A stretch of DNA of 5,422 nucleotides, from positions 1 to 5,422 of the forward strand of contig CAMBPP010000099.1 in the NCBI GenBank assembly GCA_945869715.1, in the 5' to 3' direction. Shown in pieces: positions 1-5,131 of this stretch. The translations under genes and the position numbers were made by a program. How positions within the stretch are numbered: the first letter of the stretch is position 1; the number at the start of each line of letters is the position of its first letter. Below the pieces are notes generated by a model. It did not search any database. It worked only from the letters and a program-made list of their open reading frames with translations, and was not told where the DNA came from. The stretch is from Bifidobacterium breve (GTDB lineage Bacteria; Actinomycetota; Acidimicrobiia; Acidimicrobiales; Ilumatobacteraceae).

Positions 1-1127
1 TCATGGCCATGTGGCGAATCGATTTCAACGTAGTCACAGGTGCCACCAGTTGATTCCACAATGTCGCGAATACTGCGCTGCTGGTAAGACGGGTACAAAA
101 TATCGCTCCAGATACCCACCGACAGCACAGGAACTTGGATGCGTGCCATTGCTGCCTCTACCCCGCCACGACCTCGCCCAACATCGTGAAGGTCCATTGC
201 CTTACCAATGATGAGATAGCTATTGGCATCGAAGCGTCGAATGAGTTTGTCGCCGTGATGATCGAGGTAGCGCTCTACCTCGAACCGGTCCCACATTTCA
301 ATGCCACTTTTGTCGGCATTGCCGTCGGCAAGTTCGCGACCAAATTTTTCTGAAAAAATATTGTCGCTGCGGAAGGTCACTTGAGCAACCATGCGAGCAA
401 TGGCCAAGCCTTCCCATGGTCCTTCGCCTGGTGCAGCGTTGTAGTACTCGCCGTTGTTCCATTGCGGGTCAAGACGTATGGCGCGACGACCAATGACTCC
501 CCAGGCAATTTGTTGAGCAGTAGCTTGCGCGCACGCGGCAATGGGAACAAGAGAACGAACGCGATCGGGAAACATGATTCCCCATTCAAGAACTTGCATT
601 CCTCCCATTGACCCGCCGATGACGCTTTGCCACACACGAATATTTAAGTGATCGGTCAAGCGTGCCTGCGCACGAACCATGTCGCGAATGGTGACAACAG
701 GAAAACGTGAGCCGTAAGGCAACCCATCTTCAGGATGCGGCGATGCGGGGCCGGTACTTCCCTGACATCCACCCAACACGTTGGTGCACACCACGAACCA
801 CACATTGGTGTCGATGGCCAAACCAGGCCCAATGAGTGATTCCCACCAACCCGGAGTGGGTTGACCATCTGTGGCGCGCCCTGCGGCATGACTATCGCCC
901 GTCCACGCGTGACACAGCAGCACTGCATTGCTGGCGTCGCTGTTGAGTGTGCCCCATGTTTCATAGGCAATGGTCACTTCGCTGAGCGTTGCACCTACAT
1001 CGAGTTGCACTTTTCGGTCGGCAGGCAAAGTGTAGAACTTGCGGTTACCCGGATGCTGAGAGAGGTTCCATGCGCCCGTTGCTGGGTAGTCGTGCGCAGC
1101 GGTGTAGTAGTTGTCTCCTGGCCTCAT
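1..1127 (-). CDS. metX: Homoserine O-acyltransferase (acetyltransferase type), 3'-truncated by window edge
   Basis: MetX activates the hydroxyl of L-homoserine with an acyl group from acyl-CoA in the cytoplasm. The product is normally O-acetylhomoserine, the substrate for direct sulfhydrylation on the way to methionine. I translated the minus strand from the ATG at 1127 and found 375 uninterrupted codons. It is an alpha/beta-hydrolase fold: HAWTGDSH at 73-80, the family hallmark NVLGGCQGSTGP at 116-127, and the nucleophile elbow GGSMGG with Ser173. Asp342 lies in SDILYP and His375 in PHGH at the edge. The Asp-to-His spacing of 33 equals that of characterised MetX enzymes. Roughly the last 10-40 residues lie outside. 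The start is supported by AAAGGAG four bases upstream. A SAM riboswitch in the leader confirms a methionine-pathway role. Some MetX proteins use succinyl-CoA; I cannot exclude that here. Confidence 0.95.
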   Translation of the reverse strand, partial: MRPGDNYYTAAHDYPATGAWNLSQHPGNRKFYTLPADRKVQLDVGATLSEVTIAYETWGTLNSDASNAVLLCHAWTGDSHAAGRATDGQPTPGWWESLIGPGLAIDTNVWFVVCTNVLGGCQGSTGPASPHPEDGLPYGSRFPVVTIRDMVRAQARLTDHLNIRVWQSVIGGSMGGMQVLEWGIMFPDRVRSLVPIAACAQATAQQIAWGVIGRRAIRLDPQWNNGEYYNAAPGEGPWEGLAIARMVAQVTFRSDNIFSEKFGRELADGNADKSGIEMWDRFEVERYLDHHGDKLIRRFDANSYLIIGKAMDLHDVGRGRGGVEAAMARIQVPVLSVGIWSDILYPSYQQRSIRDIVESTGGTCDYVEIDSPHGH

Positions 1128-1140
1128 GGTTCTCCTTTCT
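1128..1140 (-). promoter_or_regulatory. metX: metX Shine-Dalgarno, complementary to an upstream anti-SD segment
   Basis: The minus strand reads AGAAAGGAGAACC directly before the metX ATG, with GGAG four bases from the start. Bases AGAAAGG (1140-1134) are perfectly complementary over 7 bp to CCTTTCT (1185-1179), which lies just 3' of the riboswitch pseudoknot arm. The ribosome binding site could therefore be masked by the leader, giving SAM-dependent translational control as an alternative or addition to termination. The pairing is seen; the mechanism is inferred. Confidence 0.55.
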
Positions 1141-1160
1141 GCATCGGTGTTTACGTATAA

Positions 1161-1193
1161 CAAAAACGCAACAACACGAGAAAGGGTCGTTGC
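1161..1193 (-). terminator. metX: Terminator-like hairpin in the expression platform of the metX riboswitch
   Basis: On the minus strand GCAACGAC (1193-1186) pairs with GTTGTTGC (1175-1168) over 8 bp with one G-U, around a 10-base loop. It is followed by G and five T (1166-1162). This is the shape of a moderate intrinsic terminator between aptamer and metX start. Its 5' arm is also the aptamer tail expected to form the second pseudoknot, so the two structures should exclude one another. Only about half the stem pairs are G-C, so it may be weak. Confidence 0.4.
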
Positions 1194-1297
1194 CATAGGT
1201 ACTGATGTACCTACAACCACATCCCCGCTTCAGAGAAGCGAGTTGGCACCGTGGACCTACCCCGGTTGCCGGACCCCAATGGTCACTCGTGATGTTT
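1184..1297 (-). ncRNA. SAM-clan riboswitch aptamer (SAM-IV-like) in the metX leader
   Basis: This S-adenosylmethionine-sensing aptamer precedes metX. Read on the minus strand it has the SAM-I/SAM-IV core CGGCAACC ... GGTGCCAACTC. P1 pairs ACATC (1295-1291) with GATGT (1223-1219). P2 is GACC/GGTC around a loop containing TTGG, which can pair with CCAA after P3 (the classic pseudoknot). P3 pairs GGCA-A-CCG with CGG-TGCC. An internal hairpin CGCTTC-tct-GAAGCG lies at 1240-1226. Outside P1 is a perfect 7-bp hairpin TAGGTAC-atca-GTACCTA (1213-1196), followed by GGCAACGACCC, whose GACC or ACCC can pair with the P3 loop (GGGTAGGTCC). The external hairpin plus GGCAA tail is the SAM-IV arrangement as I remember mycobacterial examples. 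The internal hairpin is more like SAM-I, so a SAM-I/IV variant is possible. Ligand assignment is firm, exact subclass less so. Confidence 0.88.
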
Positions 1298-1308
1298 GAA
1301 TATAGGTT
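1280..1308 (+). promoter_or_regulatory. Candidate promoter for the SET-domain gene
   Basis: TGGTCA (1280-1285) and TAGGTT (1303-1308) are separated by 17 bp. The first matches four of six bases of TTGACA, and the second keeps the three most conserved positions of a -10 box. Initiation near 1315 would give a leader of about 26 bases. The -35 would lie within the DNA encoding the start of the oppositely transcribed riboswitch. This is a weak match, listed because it is the only well-spaced pair found on this strand. Confidence 0.22.
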
Positions 1309-1340
1309 ACCGTGACATGCCAACATTGGCGAGGATCTTT

Positions 1341-2075
1341 ATGACAAACGCTGCTGGCTACTCGAACTACCTCACACCACTGGCTGAAACACGTGCTACT
1401 CCAGGCACAAACTTTGGCACCTTTGCCATAGCGCCCATAGACGCAGGAGCCATTGTGGTGAGCTTTGGCGGCGCCGAGATGAACCGCAGTGCCTTCAACA
1501 GTCACCCCAATGAACGGCGCATGCGCTCGCTGCAAATAGAGCTCGACAGCTTTCTACTTGGCCCCGAAGTACGCCAGCAGGGAGACGCCGTAAACCACTC
1601 GTGCAATCCCAACTGTGGCATGGGCAACGCAACTCAACTAGTTGCCATGCACGACATTGCCACGGGTGAAGAAATTACCTTTGACTATGCGATGTCTGAC
1701 GCATCTGATTACGACGAGTTCGCTTGCATTTGCGCTACCCCACAATGCCGCCACAACATCACCTCGCTCGATTGGAAACTGCCCGAGCTTCAGCACCGAT
1801 ACAACGGGTATTTTTCGCCCTACATCGTGCGCAAAATGAAGGCACAAGGCAAGGCTCGACAACTACGTAAAAGTGAGGCAGAGGAACTTCTGTTGCGTTA
1901 CGACGAAAACCCGCGTGAAGCACTCGGCAAGGCTCTGTGCATTACTTCGGGCTATGCCCATTCTTCATATGAGGTGCTGTATAACATGCTTGACCTAGCG
2001 GCAATGGATGCACGTAATGAAGACGACGTTGTGAAGTACCTCATTGAAATGCGGGTCTACCCCAAGAATGGTTGA
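1341..2075 (+). CDS. SET-domain protein (putative SAM-dependent protein lysine methyltransferase)
   Basis: This 244-residue protein has the layout of a compact SET methyltransferase, which transfers a methyl group from SAM to a protein lysine. The N-terminal strands (about residues 17-44, TPGTNFGTFAIAPIDAG) match the opening of SET domains. NHSCNPN at 85-91 and GEEITFDYA at 109-117 form the SAM-binding pseudoknot, with Tyr116 the expected catalytic tyrosine. Cys129, Cys131 and Cys136 form a post-SET CxCx4C cluster that, with Cys88, could bind one zinc. The C-terminal 100 residues are charged, probably helical and unrecognised; they may select the substrate. I chose the ATG at 1341 because GAGG sits six bases upstream. 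In-frame TTG 1296 and ATG 1317 have poorer sites, and TTG 1296 would start inside riboswitch DNA. The protein substrate is unknown. The gene is divergent from SAM-regulated metX. Confidence 0.85.
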   Translation: MTNAAGYSNYLTPLAETRATPGTNFGTFAIAPIDAGAIVVSFGGAEMNRSAFNSHPNERRMRSLQIELDSFLLGPEVRQQGDAVNHSCNPNCGMGNATQLVAMHDIATGEEITFDYAMSDASDYDEFACICATPQCRHNITSLDWKLPELQHRYNGYFSPYIVRKMKAQGKARQLRKSEAEELLLRYDENPREALGKALCITSGYAHSSYEVLYNMLDLAAMDARNEDDVVKYLIEMRVYPKNG

Positions 2076-2509
2076 GTAAAGGTGAGGCGCTGATCGAAGC
2101 CCGCTTCACCTGGCAAGAAACCATTACGGTCGGGCCACAGCAGCTGCACGACTGAAAAAGATTTCTTTTTGTACCACGAAGTAGCGGTTGCAAAAAGATG
2201 ACCCCAGTCGTCCATTGCCACAGGTACGAACCTTGCACGTTGTTCACCATCGAATAGCCCAAGCAGTTCGGCACCAATTTCAATGCTGTTTCCTGCAGCT
2301 ACAACATCGACTACAAGATCAAATAAGCCCTTGCATGCAACTGGAGTGAGCCCACACACCACGACGTTGGGGAAAGTGGTCACTTCAGTGAAATTCAGAG
2401 TGTAGGAATATGTGGGAAATGGTGAACCATTTGCAGCCTTTTCCACACCAGGGTCAACAGATTCTGTTGCCCATCCGAAGGTTTCCACCATCCATTCAAT
2501 TTTTTCCAT
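2057..2509 (-). CDS. DUF4262 domain-containing protein
   Basis: This is a 150-residue soluble protein with the pattern of the DUF4262 family, whose function is not established. The features I recognise are FGWATESV (11-18, usually HGW), the segment PTYSYTLNF (32-40, usually YT-GL), FPNVVVCGLTP (46-56), and the end VQLLWPDRNGFLPGEAG (121-137) leading to QPFLG. No signal peptide or membrane segment is visible. The start is uncertain. The ATG at 2509 gives a family-like N-terminus and leaves about 105 bp for divergent promoters, but has no clear Shine-Dalgarno. An in-frame GTG at 2584 (175 residues, beginning CVHDASSSD) or GTG at 2578 is possible if the message is leaderless. The gene ends 19 bp inside the oppositely oriented SET gene. 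Transcribed alone, it gives no functional context. Confidence 0.75.
   Translation of the reverse strand: MEKIEWMVETFGWATESVDPGVEKAANGSPFPTYSYTLNFTEVTTFPNVVVCGLTPVACKGLFDLVVDVVAAGNSIEIGAELLGLFDGEQRARFVPVAMDDWGHLFATATSWYKKKSFSVVQLLWPDRNGFLPGEAGFDQRLTFTQPFLG
2080..2111 (+). terminator. Hairpin just after the SET gene stop (possible U-less terminator)
   Basis: Five bases after the SET stop, AGGTGAGGCG (2080-2089) pairs with CGCTTCACCT (2102-2111) over 10 bp with one G-T pair and a 12-base loop. No T-run follows on the plus strand, so it is not a standard intrinsic terminator; actinobacteria are reported to use hairpins lacking the U-tract. It lies inside the 3' coding part of the opposing DUF4262 gene, so it could equally be a by-product of coding sequence. 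Confidence 0.3.
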
Positions 2510-2614
2510 GTGAGGAATATGAAAATTTGGCAAATCTCCGGTGTGGGCGTTTTTGTCAGATGATGAGGCATCGTGCACACACACAAACTAGCGTGAAGCA
2601 CAGTGAAGAATCAC
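2510..2614. promoter_or_regulatory. Divergent intergenic region between DUF4262 gene and SURF1-like gene
   Basis: This should hold both promoters if the shorter starts are right. Visible landmarks are an 11-bp palindrome ATTTG-g-CAAAT (2525-2535), a TTGTCA that matches five of six -35 bases (2553-2558) without a good -10 at normal spacing, and a short CA repeat (2576-2584). Two opposed TAnnnT boxes share the CTAG at 2588-2591: TAGCGT (2589-2594, plus) and TAGTTT (2590-2585, minus). None is decisive. Confidence 0.25.
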
Positions 2615-3382
2615 ATGATGCTGCGCCACTTTTTGCGCCCGAAATGGCTGCTCACTCACCTACTCGTCATATTTCTTGTAGTTCTCATGATGTCATTATC
2701 CTTGTGGCAGTTTCGACGGCTCGATGAGCGCAAGGTCTTTAATGCCGATCTTCGCGCCAATGCAACTCAGGGCATTGTGCCAATCAATGATCTTGTCTCA
2801 AGCCTTCCTTCCGACCTCAACGACATTCAGTGGCGTCGCGTGGTGGTGCGAGGCACATTTCGCCCCAGTGCCGAAGTCACCATTTTTAATCGAAGCCAAG
2901 ATGGCGCAGCCGGCATAGATGCAGCCACCCCACTCGATTTCACAATTGACGGCAAAAGCTATGCGGTCATTGTTGACCGAGGTTTTGTTCCGCTAGCTAC
3001 CCCAATGCCAAAACCACCCAGTGGCGAAGTAGAAGTACTAGGACGCATTCGACTTTCTCAAGATCGACGCGCGGGCTCGCTCAAAGACCCCGCGACCGGA
3101 GTGCTCACCGAGGTTCAGCATCTTGACGTGAAGAGACTGAGTGGGCAAACACAACTCAATGCTCAACAAACGGTATTGCCGTACTACCTTGATTTATTAG
3201 AGTCACCGCAAATTACTTCTCGCTTGCCAGCACAGGTAGCTAACCCAAAAACAGACAACGGCGCACATTTGTCGTACGCGATTCAATGGATTTTGTTCAG
3301 CCTCTGCGCCGTGGCCGCTTGGGTTATTTTGGTGCGGCGGGCATTGCGTGCTTTAAAGCCAACTTCAGCTGACGCTGCGTAA
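2615..3382 (+). CDS. SURF1 family protein (cytochrome c oxidase assembly factor)
   Basis: SURF1/Shy1 proteins sit in the cytoplasmic membrane and help mature the heme a site of aa3-type cytochrome c oxidase. The 255-residue product has the standard two-helix layout. A first membrane helix spans about 11-30 (WLLTHLLVIFLVVL...), ending in the family motif LWQFRRLDER (30-39). A long external domain follows, with WRRVVVRGTF (73-82) and VDRGFVP (120-126). A second helix at about 220-242 opens with HLSYAIQWILFS, the conserved C-terminal signature. Length is normal. The ATG at 2615 (another at 2618) is preferred because it puts the N-terminus in family register (LRPKWLL-H). GTG at 2603 would add four residues; only weak GAAG-type sites precede either. 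No oxidase genes are in the window. The 3' end overlaps the opposing small gene by 59 bp. Confidence 0.9.
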   Translation: MMLRHFLRPKWLLTHLLVIFLVVLMMSLSLWQFRRLDERKVFNADLRANATQGIVPINDLVSSLPSDLNDIQWRRVVVRGTFRPSAEVTIFNRSQDGAAGIDAATPLDFTIDGKSYAVIVDRGFVPLATPMPKPPSGEVEVLGRIRLSQDRRAGSLKDPATGVLTEVQHLDVKRLSGQTQLNAQQTVLPYYLDLLESPQITSRLPAQVANPKTDNGAHLSYAIQWILFSLCAVAAWVILVRRALRALKPTSADAA

Positions 3383-3695
3383 ATTTACTAGCAAAAGCGA
3401 TTGATAAAACTCCTGCCACCTGCAACGCAAGTTCACCCGAGGGCGCACCACGAACAATTGCAATACGGGCTTGATACTTTTTCCCATCATTGGCAATTGC
3501 TCGCACCGCAACGGTTTCTTCAAGCCACTTATTAATGTTGGGAAGTACACAAACATCTACATTTACTGCGCGTAATGCCTGCGCAAATTCTTCAGCATTT
3601 GGGTCATTTGCTGACAGCAGAATTTCATGCGTTTCGTGGCCTGGTTTACGCCATTCGCGATTCCGTGATTTACGAAATAAGCCGATTAATGACAC
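3324..3695 (-). CDS. Small protein of unknown function, last gene of the SDR-GMC operon
   Basis: I do not recognise this 123-residue protein. It starts with GTG at 3695, with AAAGGG six bases upstream and only 18 bp after the GMC stop, so it is very likely cotranslated with that enzyme. A basic N-terminus (about 1-20, many Arg and Lys) is followed by an alternating pattern that looks alpha/beta: strand HEILLSAND, helix AEEFAQALRAVN, strand VDVCVLP, helix NKWLEETVAVRAI, strand YQARIAIVRG and a fairly hydrophobic helix GELALQVAGVLSIAFA (88-101). The last helix is borderline for membrane insertion; I see no signal peptide. The final 19 residues (FTQRQLKLALKHAMPAAPK) are encoded opposite the end of the SURF1-like gene. 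Its good ribosome site, tight spacing and regular secondary structure argue that it is real; without it, 3383-3713 would be empty. Confidence 0.72.
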   Translation of the reverse strand: MSLIGLFRKSRNREWRKPGHETHEILLSANDPNAEEFAQALRAVNVDVCVLPNINKWLEETVAVRAIANDGKKYQARIAIVRGAPSGELALQVAGVLSIAFASKFTQRQLKLALKHAMPAAPK

Positions 3696-3713
3696 AGTGA
3701 ACCCTTTCGGAAT

Positions 3714-5126
3714 TTACGCAAGTTGTTGGGCAATACCGCGTGCGATGCGACTTGCCACCATCATGGTAGGCAATTGCGTTGCTGCGCGAGGAATATCGGG
3801 GAAAACAGAAGCATCGGCTACCCATAGTTGACGAGTGTTAAAGACTGCCCCAGCGGCATTCACTGCGGCACGATCACTTTCCGTATCGCCCATTGCGCAG
3901 GTTCCCGAGGCGTGAGAGTAAGCACCCAATTGCCTTTGCACAAATTTCATCATGCTGGCCTCATCGTGGGCGATGAGTTCATGCAGGCGCGTTCCTTCAT
4001 TGTCTACATAACATTCCAGCACTGAGCCATTTTCTTTCACAGAAGCCAGAACATCTGAGGCCAAAATGAGAGCTGCCCGCATTGCTTCGGCGTCGTCATT
4101 TGTGGAAAGAGAGCACAGCGAGATTTCTGCTTTCTGATTCACTTCTTTCACTAAGCCACGAGAAGATACTTTTGTCACTGCAGCTGCAAGTTGAGCAAAT
4201 TGCATTCCGCTGCCATTGCTTGCTGCGTTCACCGGCAAGAGATGAATATTGCTCTCGCCCATCGCAGACGAGGCAATAACTAGCGAAGTAACTTCCGGAA
4301 CAATCTCTTCCACATTTTGCGCCAACTGCACAATGATTGACACAGACGGATGGTCTTGCAGGTTGCGGCCAATAGCAGGGCCAAATAAACCACTACGCAG
4401 CAAAAGAAGCGGGGTCCAAATTGCCCCTGCGCACATCACGACAGCGTCGAAGTGCTCTTCAGTACCGTCTGCCAAGGAAATGCCCTTAGCTACTGCGCCT
4501 TCCATTAAAACCGCTTCCACTTTGCTCTGCGTACGCACTTCAAGAAGCTCGGCAGTATTCGCATTTCGCATCAGTGGAAGCACAAACGCAGAAAATGCAT
4601 CGAGTCGCTTGCCATCTACCTGTGAAAGCGCCACCGACCCTGCCCCATCGGCACATGCAGCGCCGTGCTGCACTTCCCCTGCACCCATGCGCTGCGCAGC
4701 ATTGACCACATCGTGAGAGAAACCCCCAAAGTGAAGCGCCCGCGACGAGCCCATATGCAGATTTTGAAACTCTTCACGAACCGCACTCCAACCCCAACCC
4801 GTGCAGCCGTAGATGCGCTCCCATTGGTTGTAGTCATCTGGACATCCCCAGGTTTGAACCATCGCATTAATGGCTGAGGTGCCGCCAACGCCTCGACCGC
4901 GCAAGTAAGGCAATGCATTCGCACCAGCGTCGACCACATAACTTGAACTATCGAGTAGTTCATTTTCTTTCAGCGCATCAGAAAAATGCATAGAGCTGCG
5001 CGCAGAGTGTGCACTTTCAAGCCCTACACCCTGCTCAAACAGAACTACCGTGCAGCCAGCGCTCACCAAGCGGTGTGTAACAACACAGCCCGCTGGACCA
5101 GCACCCACAACAGCAATTCGTGACAT
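3714..5126 (-). CDS. GMC family FAD-dependent oxidoreductase with an altered second active-site residue
   Basis: GMC (glucose-methanol-choline) flavoproteins oxidise alcohols, passing a hydride to FAD. The 470-residue product begins with the dinucleotide-binding fold IAVVGAGPAG (4-13) and FEQG (30-33). GMC signature 1 is at about 77-100 (RGRGVGGTSAINAMVQ...DDYN). Signature 2 is near 234-248 (GAIWTPLLLLRSGLF), followed by GRNLQDHP (253-260). The C-terminal part has HASGTCAMGD (405-414), with His405 the expected catalytic histidine. In IPRAATQLPT (445-454) the second catalytic position, normally His or Asn, aligns with Ala449. Length is short for the family (commonly 500-560). The ATG at 5126 is chosen because the FAD motif follows at once; the frame stays open to 5231, but those 35 codons overlap the SDR gene. 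The start is 5 bp after the SDR stop, with no strong Shine-Dalgarno, suggesting coupling. Substrate and electron acceptor are unknown; a choline dehydrogenase label would be overreach. Confidence 0.9.
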   Translation of the reverse strand: MSRIAVVGAGPAGCVVTHRLVSAGCTVVLFEQGVGLESAHSARSSMHFSDALKENELLDSSSYVVDAGANALPYLRGRGVGGTSAINAMVQTWGCPDDYNQWERIYGCTGWGWSAVREEFQNLHMGSSRALHFGGFSHDVVNAAQRMGAGEVQHGAACADGAGSVALSQVDGKRLDAFSAFVLPLMRNANTAELLEVRTQSKVEAVLMEGAVAKGISLADGTEEHFDAVVMCAGAIWTPLLLLRSGLFGPAIGRNLQDHPSVSIIVQLAQNVEEIVPEVTSLVIASSAMGESNIHLLPVNAASNGSGMQFAQLAAAVTKVSSRGLVKEVNQKAEISLCSLSTNDDAEAMRAALILASDVLASVKENGSVLECYVDNEGTRLHELIAHDEASMMKFVQRQLGAYSHASGTCAMGDTESDRAAVNAAGAVFNTRQLWVADASVFPDIPRAATQLPTMMVASRIARGIAQQLA

Positions 5127-5131
5127 GACGC

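Noticed and set aside
377..970. Open frames of 76-104 codons on both strands across the metX region
   Set aside because: All lie in alternative frames of metX, which reads through without a stop and shows family motifs throughout.
1299..1332. metX promoter on the minus strand (TATATT at 1304-1299 or TAACCT at 1309-1304)
   Set aside because: Neither has a -35 match at 16-18 bp, and TATATT would start the RNA inside P1 of the aptamer. A promoter must be near here but I cannot place it.
1296..1340. Upstream TTG (1296) or ATG (1317) starts for the SET protein
   Set aside because: The ATG at 1341 has a GAGG at proper spacing, while the others lack one and the TTG falls within the riboswitch-encoding DNA.
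2576..2584. Short CA repeat
   Set aside because: Nine bases only; too short to be treated as a repeat locus or phase-variable tract.
4249..4716. 155-codon open frame on the plus strand inside the GMC gene
   Set aside because: Its translation is rich in Ser, Thr, Ala and Pro with no family signal, and it lies fully antisense to strongly recognisable GMC coding sequence.
3714..5126. Calling the GMC gene betA (choline dehydrogenase)
   Set aside because: The protein is shorter, lacks the usual second active-site residue, and has no glycine-betaine genes around it.
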